Virus record (IMG/VR): IMGVR_UViG_3300017917_001634
Location: 1 to 23,704 of that record
From: a virus
Direction: 5' to 3' (one strand)
Length of the DNA stretch: 23,704 nt
Shown: one piece after another, positions 7,897 through 15,515 of the stretch
How positions within the stretch are numbered: position 1 is the stretch's first letter
How the letters are laid out: each line of letters begins with the position of its first letter
Notes under the pieces: generated by a model
The model's database searches: none
Told to the model about the DNA's origin: nothing
What the model saw: the letters and a program-made list of their open reading frames with translations, nothing else
Position numbers and translations under genes: made by a program

Positions 7897-10800
7897 TTAA
7901 TTTGCTCCTGTGCCTACTGGTTCAGCTGGTGCAACATTGTTACTGTTTAACTGTCCAGCTGCTACCAATCTAATTGGGATGTAGATAAACTCAACATCTT
8001 TAGTTGGCTGTATTGCAACATCTACCCACAGTTCGTTTCTGTTGATACGATCTGGTGTGTTGTTAGATGAATCGCAAACTACCAAATAATCTGCTACACC
8101 GCGTTTAGCTACTAAGTCATTTAACAGACTGTTAACTACCGCAGTCATACTATTTCTAGTAATTGTGTCATTGGGTTCAAACAAGAATGGTTTACTCAAC
8201 ACATTCAATTGTTTTCTAATGTAATTAATCAATCTACTTACATTAATTCTATCTAGTGCGCTTGGTAAGCTGGCCAAAGTCTTTTGTCCGTAGACTACCA
8301 ATCCAACACCGGGTAAACTTGTAATTGGGTTAATTGCATTTGTATATAATATATCGCGCAGGCCTTGGTTAATACCAACACTAACAAATGCGCCTGTCGA
8401 TGCATTTACATAACCAATGGCGTTTAAATTGTCAATTAAACCGCGTCGTGTACCAGCTGGTGCAATCCATGGATAACTTGCATTATCGCTGTTTAGAATG
8501 CTGCGTAAAACTGCATGGCTTGGAGGTACAACTACTGTTGCACCGCTTAAGTCGGTTGTTTGTCCACTTGGATAGTACAAACCAACATAAGGATCTGTAG
8601 TATTCAATCCATCTTCTCCTGTAGCACTAGCATCTGCGCTGTTAGTTGCCCAAGCCTGAACTGCGGTACCTGTAGCAGGTAGTCTAAATGGTGTGTCACC
8701 GATAATAAACGCTGTATCATCACGGTCATTGTTTAGTGCTACCATGTTAGGAATTAGCTCGGGATAACCAGGACATGCAATCAAGTTGAATTGATTTGCA
8801 TCTTCGCGCAATACTGTACTGCTGTCAATAGCACTCTTAAGAGCCGCTACAACAACACCGCGCTGAGCTTTTCTTCCAAAGTTCGGAAGATTCTGTGCAT
8901 CGTACCCGCTAGCAGATAACCAAGTTGCTGTTTCACTAGGAATTGTTTCTCCAGGATAAGCTGCTTGTGTAAAGTAGCTGCTCTTGTATTGTTTTACATT
9001 GTAACCACTGGCTCTTGTATTAAACAATAAAATACCTTTTGGATACAGTGCGGGATCTGGGGCATCCAAATCTAAGTAATTGCTTTCGGACAAATCTGCA
9101 ATCGAAGGAATAGTTCCAGTTGCTACATCTGTAGTACCATCTGTGTCCCAACGAGCATCGGCAAAAATAATACCGTTTTGTCCTGTGCTGTCTGTTAAAT
9201 CAATTGCTACCCATTGATCAATACTGCTTACGCTTTGCCATCTGTATAAGGAAGGATAGTTTTCTAAATCACTAGTATCTAACCATAAATCACCGTATAC
9301 TAATGCTGTTCCATCATCTTGTGTAGTAGGTTCACTGGCACTGATGATTGGACCTGTGCTGTTTGTATTAGCTAAGTTATAACCCCTAATATCAACGGTA
9401 GAAGTACTGCGATAACCTAACCAAGCTGTGCCATTACTGTACATAATATCGATACGACTTGGTGTGTTATAGTACCAGTAAGTGTTATTTGCTGGTGCTA
9501 CATATGGCTGTGTTGAGGTATAGTAGTAATCATCTGTGCTTAATGGCGCCCAGTTACTTGCAAGAATAATACTTGCATTAGCATCATCTGTGTATAAATT
9601 AGTACCGTTAGTAGCAATACCAACGTTGGCAAGTGCTGTGCCGCTGATATCACTTAACTGTAAATCTCCGCCTTGGCTGTGTGTAATACTTACTGCGCCG
9701 CTTGTAGTCACATTAGCAGTAACATAAGGAATGTCAGCTGCAACAATTGCGGAAACAAATCCAGCTGGGGTAGCTGTACTGATAGTAACATTATAGGTAT
9801 CAACATTAGCAAGAGTTAAATTAGCCCTTGTTTGAATACGAATTTGGTTTCCTACACTAGGATTACCAATGTTTGCTGTAACTTTAGCACCCACAGCAGT
9901 CATTGCGCCAGAATTTTTTCTATACCAAAGTCTGGTTCCTAAAATTGGAGTTGTATTACTAGCTGTTACATAATCTAAATAATCAACAAAAACAGTATCT
10001 ACAGCAATGTTAATACCACCACCTGTAGGATCAAGTCCAAATGAAGCATTAGCTAATGTATCGTATGAAGTAACTGTTTTTGCATCCCAAGTTAATGTTG
10101 TGCTGTTGTACTGACTTACACTTAAATTTAAACCAGAACCTAATGCACTAGACTTGTGCCATACGCTACCACTTGGGTAACCTTCGTTGCCTGCCACATT
10201 ACCTGCCCAACTTGGGTTAGCATTGTATGGACCAACTGTTACAGCAGCTGCTTTGTATGTTCCTGGGGTAATACCTAATTGTGTAAGTGTTGTTCCGCTA
10301 GTATCTGACAGAATTGCTGTACCATTACTACGACTGTTTGCTAAGACAGCAATAGCCAATTGTCCTGAGCTTGTAACCCAGCTACGAACATTACCTGTAA
10401 TGTTTGCATCAATGTTTGCGCTAATGTTAGCAATAGTGTCGCCGGATGCTACAGTAATTGTTACACCGTTAATGGCCATTGTGCCCGCTGCATTGGCAGC
10501 AAATGTGCTGTTAATTGCACTGCTGATAATTGCCGCAGTATTTTGTTGCCAACCAACATTACCAACTTGGTTCCATTTGTTAGTACGGTCTTTCTTAAAG
10601 ATTGGCTGTTGTGGGTCAAATACATTAACTGCATATGAACCTACTGCACCAATGTTAGTTGTTGGTACAGTGTTGCTGGCTGTTAAGTATGTAGTATCAC
10701 TTACAACTAATACTGTTTGATTAGTAAATGTGTCAGTTACTGCATCCCATTCATAAACACCCCATGAACTTGTGCCGGTATCTAACCAAAATGTGCCGTT

Positions 10801-11193
10801 GTTTGGATTCTTAAGTGGTCTTGTGGTTGTGCCTTCTAATGCACCCAAATCAACATCTGCTCGCTGTACATACATGTTATTGCTAACACCCAATGCACTA
10901 TAAGCTGCCAACAAACCATATTCGTTTAATTCGTCGCCATTCAACGGTGCACCAGCTGCAGTGGTGCTGAACAATGGTGTACCAAATGTGGTAACCAAAT
11001 CACGCTGACTGGTGATATTGTAAATTTCACCTGCATTTTCAGCAAGTGTACCTGCTGCATAAGCAGTACCACCTGGGGCTACTTTGTCTTGTGCAGTGGC
11101 TAATAAAATGTACGCTGTACTTCCTGTTGTAGCTGGAGTATAATTGCTTTGATCTACTACAGTTACTTGTACGCCTGGAGAAACTAATGCCAT
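7897..11193 (-). CDS. 18: Tail sheath protein, gp18-like, greatly enlarged
   Basis: 1098 residues versus 659 in T4 gp18, the contractile sheath subunit. The N-terminus (MALVSPGVQVTVVDQSNY) and C-terminus (NRNELWVDVAIQPTKDVEFIYIPIRL) are classic for sheaths, as are the late segments KRGVADYLVVCD and GLRDILYTNAINPI. The core is interrupted by added domains: residues ~236-313 and ~446-531 are two related beta modules resembling the flagellar hook IN motif (INGVTITVASGDTIANI...SGTTLTQLGITPGT), and several short W-rich hairpins occur (GTFWLDTG, SVWHKS, NTYWYYNT, GDLWLDTS). These insertions probably form surface domains on the tail. AGAGGAT lies upstream of the ATG, with a GATAAATA late-promoter-like box 27 nt before it. 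Very confident as sheath. Confidence 0.95.
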   Translation of the reverse strand: MALVSPGVQVTVVDQSNYTPATTGSTAYILLATAQDKVAPGGTAYAAGTLAENAGEIYNITSQRDLVTTFGTPLFSTTAAGAPLNGDELNEYGLLAAYSALGVSNNMYVQRADVDLGALEGTTTRPLKNPNNGTFWLDTGTSSWGVYEWDAVTDTFTNQTVLVVSDTTYLTASNTVPTTNIGAVGSYAVNVFDPQQPIFKKDRTNKWNQVGNVGWQQNTAAIISSAINSTFAANAAGTMAINGVTITVASGDTIANISANIDANITGNVRSWVTSSGQLAIAVLANSRSNGTAILSDTSGTTLTQLGITPGTYKAAAVTVGPYNANPSWAGNVAGNEGYPSGSVWHKSSALGSGLNLSVSQYNSTTLTWDAKTVTSYDTLANASFGLDPTGGGINIAVDTVFVDYLDYVTASNTTPILGTRLWYRKNSGAMTAVGAKVTANIGNPSVGNQIRIQTRANLTLANVDTYNVTISTATPAGFVSAIVAADIPYVTANVTTSGAVSITHSQGGDLQLSDISGTALANVGIATNGTNLYTDDANASIILASNWAPLSTDDYYYTSTQPYVAPANNTYWYYNTPSRIDIMYSNGTAWLGYRSTSTVDIRGYNLANTNSTGPIISASEPTTQDDGTALVYGDLWLDTSDLENYPSLYRWQSVSSIDQWVAIDLTDSTGQNGIIFADARWDTDGTTDVATGTIPSIADLSESNYLDLDAPDPALYPKGILLFNTRASGYNVKQYKSSYFTQAAYPGETIPSETATWLSASGYDAQNLPNFGRKAQRGVVVAALKSAIDSSTVLREDANQFNLIACPGYPELIPNMVALNNDRDDTAFIIGDTPFRLPATGTAVQAWATNSADASATGEDGLNTTDPYVGLYYPSGQTTDLSGATVVVPPSHAVLRSILNSDNASYPWIAPAGTRRGLIDNLNAIGYVNASTGAFVSVGINQGLRDILYTNAINPITSLPGVGLVVYGQKTLASLPSALDRINVSRLINYIRKQLNVLSKPFLFEPNDTITRNSMTAVVNSLLNDLVAKRGVADYLVVCDSSNNTPDRINRNELWVDVAIQPTKDVEFIYIPIRLVAAGQLNSNNVAPAEPVGTGAN

Positions 11194-11220
11194 GTTTCAC
11201 ATCCTCTTAAACTTATCAAA

Positions 11221-11228
11221 TATTTATC
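11221..11228 (-). promoter_or_regulatory. Late-promoter-like box GATAAATA before gp18
   Basis: GATAAATA on the minus strand matches 7 of 8 bases of the T4 late promoter. It lies 27 nt before the gp18 ATG, with AGAGGAT as ribosome-binding site in between. Placement before the most abundant tail operon and before a terminator after gp19 makes a late promoter sensible. Confidence 0.6.
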
Positions 11229-11274
11229 GAAGTTAAGGAAAAACAACTGTTTGTCGTGCCTTTCGAAAAACCTT

Positions 11275-11282
11275 TATAAATA
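11275..11282 (+). promoter_or_regulatory. Late-promoter box TATAAATA before homing endonuclease
   Basis: An exact match to the T4 late promoter TATAAATA, 22 nt before the ATG of the GIY-YIG gene, with AAGGG as ribosome-binding site between. It is divergent from the gp18 promoter about 45 nt away. T4 homing endonuclease genes can also carry late promoters, so the arrangement is plausible. Confidence 0.65.
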
Positions 11283-11304
11283 TTTTAATAAAAAAGGGCA
11301 TAAT

Positions 11305-11730
11305 ATGAAAAACTATGTTGGATTTATATACGAAACTACAAATAACATTACAGGTAAAAAATATATCGGTAGTCATATAGGTACCGAAGCTGACATCTAT
11401 TTTGGTAGTGGTGTTGAATTACAAAAAGATATTAAAAAATATGGGACTAATAATTTTTCTAGAACTATTTTAGAAAAAGTAAACTCAATCAATCAATTAG
11501 TAGATACCGAGACTAAATGGCTTCAATCTGTAGATGCAAAAAATAATTCTCTTTACTACAATAAAACTAATGTAGCAGGAATAACATATAAAAAACCAAT
11601 TTTGCAACCGGATCGCGTAATATGCCCGGTTTGTCATTTAAATCCAGTGGCTATAAACTATAAAACAGACGATAAAATTAGGTATAGAAAATTATGTAAC
11701 ACTTGTATAAAACAAAATAAAAAAAATTAA
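11305..11730 (+). CDS. GIY-YIG homing endonuclease, N-terminal part of a frameshifted gene
   Basis: 141 residues. The GIY-YIG core is plain: GFIYE at 6-10, KKYIGSH at 18-24 (YIG of the family), the metal-ligand Glu at E69 (TETKWLQ) and N86 in YYNKT. A linker leads to CPVC (C107, C110) and CNTC (C131, C134), half of a zinc-binding region. The frame then hits a stop just after an A8 tract. Removing one A continues into a second CxxC pair, so the intact protein would be ~217 aa. The ATG is chosen because of AAGGG before it and a TATAAATA box; an upstream ATG (11251) precedes the box. It sits on the strand opposite its neighbours between gp18 and dNMP kinase, typical of a free-standing mobile endonuclease such as the T4 seg genes. 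Confidence 0.85.
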   Translation: MKNYVGFIYETTNNITGKKYIGSHIGTEADIYFGSGVELQKDIKKYGTNNFSRTILEKVNSINQLVDTETKWLQSVDAKNNSLYYNKTNVAGITYKKPILQPDRVICPVCHLNPVAINYKTDDKIRYRKLCNTCIKQNKKN

Positions 11731-11959
11731 GCCTAGTGTACCAACTTGGTTTAAAGCAGGGTATAGGAAAAAACCAAAATGTGAAAAATGCGGATTTTTA
11801 TCAAAATTAGTTGATAAACAAATATCAGTACATTATATAGACGGTGATTTAAAAAATAATTTGTCTCAAAATTTGATATCTGTATGCTTGAATTGCAAAG
11901 TTGAAATTGCAGATTCTAAGATTAAATGGAAGCCTGCGCCAATTATACCAGATTTTTAA
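11711..11959 (+). pseudogene. Out-of-frame zinc-finger C-terminus of the GIY-YIG protein
   Basis: Reading in the frame reached by deleting one A from the A8 run at 11719-11726, the sequence stays open for 78 codons beyond the run, to a TAA at 11957. It encodes KIKPSVPTWFKAGYRKKP, then CEKCG, a VHYIDGDLKNN segment, CLNC and a final IKWKPAPIIPDF. With the upstream CPVC and CNTC pairs this gives four CxxC knuckles, an arrangement I recall from intact phage GIY-YIG and HNH-associated proteins. There is no start codon of its own. Its end overlaps the dNMP kinase 3' end by 17 nt on the opposite strand. It is either a real inactivating frameshift, a slippage site or a one-base assembly error. Confidence 0.8.
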
Positions 11960-12539
11960 GTTCTCTGTATAAGTCTTCAATTGAACCGTCGTTGTCAATT
12001 GTAATATCAAAGTCTGTAGCAGCCCAACTGTATTCGCTGGCATGAATATTAGGATACATTTTCTTCATTTCAAGAGGCGCAATTCTTGCTAATTGAAACC
12101 ACTCAGGATCTAAGCCTCGAGCTATTCTAACTACTCGACCGCCTGCGTTTCGTATACTGGCGATTTCGTTGGGAAATCTACAGTCTGTAATTACAATATT
12201 ATCTTTGGTCTGTCGTAGTTTATTTTCTACGCTGGCGATCCAAATATCGTCGTGAAACGATTTACGACAAACTTCAGTGCCCCATAGTTGTAGCACTAAC
12301 CTAGGAGTAAGATCAGGCATGTTTAGTCGCTGACTCCACCACGGGTCTATTTGTTCGCGCCATTCTCTGGCAGCTTTAGTTCTGCCCTCTAGTAATTCAC
12401 GGTCCCAGCTAAACACTGATGCCACAGCATCTTTAAGAGTGTTAGCAAAGCTTTCTCTCTTAAAGCCGTGAAAATTAACAAGATAATCAGCAGCTGTGTC
12501 TTTGCCACTGCCAATTAAACCACAAAATCCAATAATCAT
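11943..12539 (-). CDS. 1: Deoxynucleoside monophosphate kinase, T4 gp1-like
   Basis: 198 residues from the chosen ATG. It should phosphorylate dNMPs to dNDPs with ATP, feeding phage DNA synthesis. The Walker A loop is GLIGSGKDT at 7-15, with Asp in place of the usual Ser/Thr after Lys, as in T4 gp1 (RSGKDT). LQLWGTEVCR at ~83-92 and VITDCRFPNEI at ~113-123 match the family's LMQALGTDL and IVPDTRQDHE regions; DFDITIDNDGSIEDLY near the C-terminus parallels T4's DLVITNDGSLEELF. An earlier ATG (12569) lies inside the -35 element of the promoter and is rejected. The gene follows gp13 by 14 nt but has its own consensus sigma70 promoter whose -10 lies 6 nt before the ATG. Confidence 0.92.
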   Translation of the reverse strand: MIIGFCGLIGSGKDTAADYLVNFHGFKRESFANTLKDAVASVFSWDRELLEGRTKAAREWREQIDPWWSQRLNMPDLTPRLVLQLWGTEVCRKSFHDDIWIASVENKLRQTKDNIVITDCRFPNEIASIRNAGGRVVRIARGLDPEWFQLARIAPLEMKKMYPNIHASEYSWAATDFDITIDNDGSIEDLYRELKNLV

Positions 12540-12545
12540 GCAGTA

Positions 12546-12574
12546 ATTATATATTATCCCGTAACCCATGTCAA
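12546..12574 (-). promoter_or_regulatory. Consensus sigma70 promoter for dNMP kinase
   Basis: On the minus strand TTGACA (12574-12569), a 17-bp spacer and TATAAT (12551-12546) are a perfect match to the bacterial housekeeping promoter. The ATG follows only 6 nt after the -10, so transcription should begin at or next to the start codon. The -35 lies inside the last codons of gp13. Confidence 0.8.
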
Positions 12575-13732
12575 TGGGGTAGAACCATCAACATACCGTT
12601 TTAGATCTTCTTCCAATTGTGCCATTTCAGCTTGGGCTTCAGACAACAGTGCAGTTCCATTCAAAACTGTACCACCCTGTGGGCCAGCTAGTTGGCTGAA
12701 TTTACCGCGGGCCTGTCCTAAAATACTTTTGGCAAATGCCAGTGCATATTCTTGTAACCAAGGATAAACTTGTGGGTCACTTAATAGCATACTGTCTGGC
12801 TTGTAGTTATAAACCCAAAGTAAAACTGGTTCAAGCTCGTTTTCACCGTAATATGGATTAGGGATCCAAAATTCGCTTTTGGTCAAATCTGTGCCAGTAA
12901 CTGTGTTTGCAGACAATGTTTGATTTGATGCTACTGTAATAGAAGTAGCAGTGCCGTTTACGCTAACAATCCTATACTGACTATTATACCCGCGCACAGG
13001 ACAATGTTGAATATAAATGCTGTCGCCAACTGCTAAGTTACTTTGATAACTTGTTGTGCTTGTGGGCAAAGTGATAGTAATGGTGCTGTTAGCAGCTAAG
13101 GCGCTAGAAGTAATTGCTGTAGGCTTGACAATAGTGCCGCCATCGTAAGGGATTTTTCTCACAAGTGTGAGTTTTTTAGTAACACGATTCCAAGTGTAGT
13201 TGATGTAACCACCAAACATGGTCATGGCCAGTTCTTGGTAAGCAGTGAATAATTCGTAGTTTGTAAGACCACCAACACGGCCTGCTACCAACATGTAAGT
13301 GTTCAAATAACCAGAAGCAAAGGGTTCAAACTGGCTAGCTGTAGTACCACTAGTTGAACCAATGCCTCTACGGAATATTTGTCTTACTTCTTGAATGTAG
13401 TTAGGTAAAATATATTCTTGTACATCAGGTAATAAGTCTAAAAATATATAACTTTCTTCTGTGCTGTTTTGTGCTTTTTGACGATATTTTGTAAGTGCTT
13501 GTTTGATAGCCAAATCATAATGTTCTTTGTCCAATTCAACATCAACGATTTGATCGCCCAAACGCAAACGAATGTAGTCAATCATATCGTTGCGTAATTG
13601 ACTTAGTGTTTGTATTTGTTCGTTGGCGGCTATAGCACTGGCTTGGCTAATAAAGCCAGGGCCGCCCAGGTTTTGAGTTCTTACACTGTAATCTGATTTT
13701 AGATCTGGTACAACTACTGTATTGTCTGACAT
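12554..13732 (-). CDS. 13: Neck protein gp13-like, with inserted beta domain
   Basis: 392 residues versus 309 in T4 gp13, which with gp14 closes the packaged head and forms the neck that accepts the tail. Family features: RNDMIDYIRLRLGD at ~47-60, HYDLAIKQALTKYRQKAQNSTEE at ~71-93, YILPNYIQEVRQIFRRG at ~107-123 and a C-terminal PWLQEYALAFAKSILG ... RGKFSQL helix region with AQLEEDLKRYV. Residues ~201-286 (ITSSALAANSTITITLP ... AVGDSIYIQH ... ITVASNQTLSANTVTGT) are a beta-rich insertion absent from T4. AGGA lies 8 nt before the ATG but is inside the 3' arm of a hairpin. It is on the strand opposite gp14/gp15, unlike T4. Confidence 0.9.
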   Translation of the reverse strand: MSDNTVVVPDLKSDYSVRTQNLGGPGFISQASAIAANEQIQTLSQLRNDMIDYIRLRLGDQIVDVELDKEHYDLAIKQALTKYRQKAQNSTEESYIFLDLLPDVQEYILPNYIQEVRQIFRRGIGSTSGTTASQFEPFASGYLNTYMLVAGRVGGLTNYELFTAYQELAMTMFGGYINYTWNRVTKKLTLVRKIPYDGGTIVKPTAITSSALAANSTITITLPTSTTSYQSNLAVGDSIYIQHCPVRGYNSQYRIVSVNGTATSITVASNQTLSANTVTGTDLTKSEFWIPNPYYGENELEPVLLWVYNYKPDSMLLSDPQVYPWLQEYALAFAKSILGQARGKFSQLAGPQGGTVLNGTALLSEAQAEMAQLEEDLKRYVDGSTPLTWVTG

Positions 13733-13737
13733 AAATG

Positions 13738-13769
13738 AGTCCTATTAGCCTTATTTAGCTAACAGGACT
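13738..13769 (-). promoter_or_regulatory. Hairpin covering the gp13 ribosome-binding site, with late-box-like loop
   Basis: The minus-strand RNA can form a 12-bp stem (AGUCCUGUUAGC with GCUAAUAGGACU, one G-U pair) with an 8-nt loop (UAAAUAAG). The 3' arm contains the AGGA of gp13, 5 nt from its ATG. No U-run follows, so it is not a terminator. GCTAAATA (13759-13752), 19 nt before the ATG, resembles the late promoter boxes of this phage. A transcript started there would lack the 5' arm and leave the site open. Confidence 0.6.
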
Positions 13770-13775
13770 GGATAA

Positions 13776-14927
13776 TCATTGACATTTCAACAGTAGGATA
13801 TCTGCGTTAATGCGCCCGTTTAACTTAGTATCTGTGGCACGGATGTCTTCAAGGAATTTACGCAACTGTACTTTGCCAGCTTTGGCAAACTCCCGCAACT
13901 GTTCTTCGGGTTTACGCAGAGTTTTGCAAGTGCTTTTGTCTGTGTCAAAGTTTACAATTGAAGTGCCCTTGATGTTCAGTGTTTGATAGCTTGCAGCCAC
14001 ATACTTGCCCAGTTTGCGGGTTTTGCTGTTGTAGACCCAAAGCTCTTGAGCTCCAATGATTTCAGCAGGGTTAATGCTGACAATCTTAAGCTCTTTGTTT
14101 TCTTTGGCGTATTTCAGTTTGGCCACAACTTTTTCTTTGCTGGGTGCTTTCTTGACCCTGGCTTTTTTCACCGCCTTTTTAACTGAACGGTACTGTTCTA
14201 CAGCTTCAAGCAATTGGTCAATCCAAGCGATACGGCGTTTAAAATCCTGGCTTTTGTAGTGACTGTAAGCTTCTTTTAACTGTGCATCAGCCTTGCTTTG
14301 CGCTTGCTCTAGCTCGGTTTTCCTACGGGTATATAAATCCACATATTTGTTTAGCTGGCTTTGTACCACATTGTTGCTGACAAACCAGTCGTAGACTTTG
14401 AAAGTTTCTTGATCATCGTACTTGCCCTCAAGTTCTCCGATAAGTTCCGAGGTCTTTTCTGCCAGGCGGTCTTGAATAGTGGGCTTGTATGCCGCTTGCT
14501 CAGGGCTATTGATAACTTCAATGGGCTCAGGCTCGGCGCTGGCAATAGCTGTTTGGATGCTGTCGTCCAGGAACTGGATGTGACGCTGATTCAACGGCAT
14601 ACCTTTTCGGTGTGCCATAACTAGCCCGCAGGCAGTCATATTAATTGCTTTATCACTGCTGCGAATAAATGCTTTAATTTCTGCTTTATCAAACTCTTTT
14701 GTATTTTGCATCCACTCCACAACATACTTCTTACAGTCCTTTTGACTGTAATGGTAATTGTAGTAGTTAAAACTTTGGCGAAGTTTATGGTCAAACTTTT
14801 CAGCAGGCCAATCTTTTGACTCTTCAGTCCATTCGGGCTCAGGGCCTGTATATTTTTCGTCAGCAAAAGCAATCCTGCGCTCTTTGGGTGCTTTTGTTTT
14901 AATTTTGATGCCAGCAACTGTTGCCAT
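13776..14927 (-). CDS. Conserved hypothetical phage protein, basic and helical
   Basis: 383 residues from the ATG preceded by GGAG 7 nt upstream; a TTG 12 nt earlier is part of that ribosome site. The N-terminus (MATVAGIKIKTKAPKERRIAFADEKYTGPEPEW) and the NYYNYHYSQKDCKKYVVEWM segment at ~54-73 are ones I recall from T4-like marine phages. A helical middle follows, with a strongly basic patch near 228-248 (VKKAVKKARVKKAP) and a long charged coil ~160-225. The last ~120 residues look like a mixed alpha/beta domain (ELWVYNSKTRKLGKY). It follows the 78-aa gene by 1 nt and should be read from the sigma70 promoter before it, so it is probably early. The basic patch suggests nucleic-acid contact. 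Function unknown. Confidence 0.85.
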   Translation of the reverse strand: MATVAGIKIKTKAPKERRIAFADEKYTGPEPEWTEESKDWPAEKFDHKLRQSFNYYNYHYSQKDCKKYVVEWMQNTKEFDKAEIKAFIRSSDKAINMTACGLVMAHRKGMPLNQRHIQFLDDSIQTAIASAEPEPIEVINSPEQAAYKPTIQDRLAEKTSELIGELEGKYDDQETFKVYDWFVSNNVVQSQLNKYVDLYTRRKTELEQAQSKADAQLKEAYSHYKSQDFKRRIAWIDQLLEAVEQYRSVKKAVKKARVKKAPSKEKVVAKLKYAKENKELKIVSINPAEIIGAQELWVYNSKTRKLGKYVAASYQTLNIKGTSIVNFDTDKSTCKTLRKPEEQLREFAKAGKVQLRKFLEDIRATDTKLNGRINADILLLKCQ

Positions 14928-14928
14928 A

Positions 14929-15165
14929 TTAAACTCCAAATTCTCGTTTCACACGCCCGATGCGATTGTTTTTGTTCCAATCGTATCGAACACCGTCGGG
15001 ACAGACACCGTCTCGGATGCTGTCAACACCAAACACTCCACACACTTCAAAGTCAGGCCCTTTGATTGTAACAAAACAGCCCTGAGCTTTGGCCACTAGC
15101 ATGGCAGAATCCAAAGTTTCAAAGCCGCCTAGCTTGTTACCGTTTTTGCTAAAAAGTGTGTACAT
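14929..15165 (-). CDS. Small conserved hypothetical, probable early gene
   Basis: 78 residues, beginning MYTLFSKNGNKLGGF and containing FVTIKGPDFEVCGVFGVDSI and CPDGVRYDWNKNNRIGRVKRE. It looks like a compact beta-rich domain with a basic C-terminus. A near-consensus promoter lies so close that its -10 ends 6 nt before the ATG, so it may be translated from a leaderless mRNA. No Shine-Dalgarno is visible and no later Met has one either. Its stop overlaps the ribosome site of the following 383-aa gene, so the two form one unit. I do not recognise the function. Confidence 0.75.
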   Translation of the reverse strand: MYTLFSKNGNKLGGFETLDSAMLVAKAQGCFVTIKGPDFEVCGVFGVDSIRDGVCPDGVRYDWNKNNRIGRVKREFGV

Positions 15166-15171
15166 AGATTA

Positions 15172-15200
15172 ATTATAACACCAAATCTAAATTTGGTCAA
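15172..15200 (-). promoter_or_regulatory. Sigma70 promoter with extended -10
   Basis: On the minus strand TTGACC (15200-15195), a 17-bp spacer and TATAAT (15177-15172), preceded by TGT, an extended -10. The expected transcription start falls on or next to the ATG of the 78-aa gene. The -35 overlaps the TGA stop of the 88-aa gene. Confidence 0.75.
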
Positions 15201-15463
15201 GTATGCATTAAAGCGGACATTGTAATCCACTGTTCAAAAATGCTTAGGTGCTCTTCAAAAAGGCGTTCTAAATCTGCATACTTTGGTGTTACAGTGTTCC
15301 TACGCCTACAATTTACCATTTCCTTGTCCAATTCTGTCCAAATGGTGCGGGCAGTATGGTAAAACTTCCACAATGTGCTTCTAGCTCGAATATCTTCAGT
15401 ATGCTGCAATGCCATAAATGCATCTTGCAGGCGTGTGTGGAGAGCTTGGTGTCTTTCTTGCAT
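15197..15463 (-). CDS. Small helical hypothetical, probable early gene
   Basis: 88 residues, almost entirely helical and charged (MQERHQALHTRLQDAFMALQ, STLWKFYHTARTIWTELDKEM, CRRR, LERLFEEHLSIFEQWITM). No catalytic motif or membrane segment. A perfect consensus sigma70 promoter lies just before it, with the -10 9 nt from the ATG and no Shine-Dalgarno. It reads away from gp14 and ends at the -35 element of the next promoter. Small helical proteins expressed early by T4-like phages often act on host factors, but nothing here shows that. Real gene judged likely from promoter and context, function unknown. Confidence 0.7.
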   Translation of the reverse strand: MQERHQALHTRLQDAFMALQHTEDIRARSTLWKFYHTARTIWTELDKEMVNCRRRNTVTPKYADLERLFEEHLSIFEQWITMSALMHT

Positions 15464-15472
15464 ATAGTTGTA

Positions 15473-15501
15473 ATTATAATGCCTTTGATATTTACTGTCA
15501 A
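15473..15501 (-). promoter_or_regulatory. Perfect consensus sigma70 promoter
   Basis: TTGACA (15501-15496), a 17-bp spacer and TATAAT (15478-15473) on the minus strand. The ATG of the 88-aa gene lies 9 nt beyond the -10, predicting a leader of about 0-3 nt. A plus-strand late box for gp14 lies immediately upstream of this promoter, making a divergent early/late control region. Confidence 0.82.
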
Positions 15502-15507
15502 AAATTC

Positions 15508-15515
15508 AATAAATA
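15508..15515 (+). promoter_or_regulatory. Late-promoter-like box AATAAATA before gp14
   Basis: AATAAATA matches 7 of 8 bases of the T4 late promoter and lies 21 nt before the gp14 ATG, the first gene of the plus-strand neck operon. It is back to back with the sigma70 promoter at 15473-15501. Confidence 0.55.

Noticed and set aside
9536-10720. Plus-strand open frames inside the gp18 gene
   Set aside because: They run opposite a clear sheath gene, lack ribosome sites and have compositions expected from reading T/A/N/G codons backwards.
12540-12569. Upstream ATG for dNMP kinase (10 extra residues)
   Set aside because: It lies inside the -35 element and overlaps gp13. The extra residues precede the first strand of the P-loop fold and are not needed.
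15180-15197. ACCAAAT / ATTTGGT 7-bp inverted repeat
   Set aside because: It is weak, AT-rich, and falls in the promoter spacer with no T-run, so it is not a terminator. It could be an operator, but nothing supports that.
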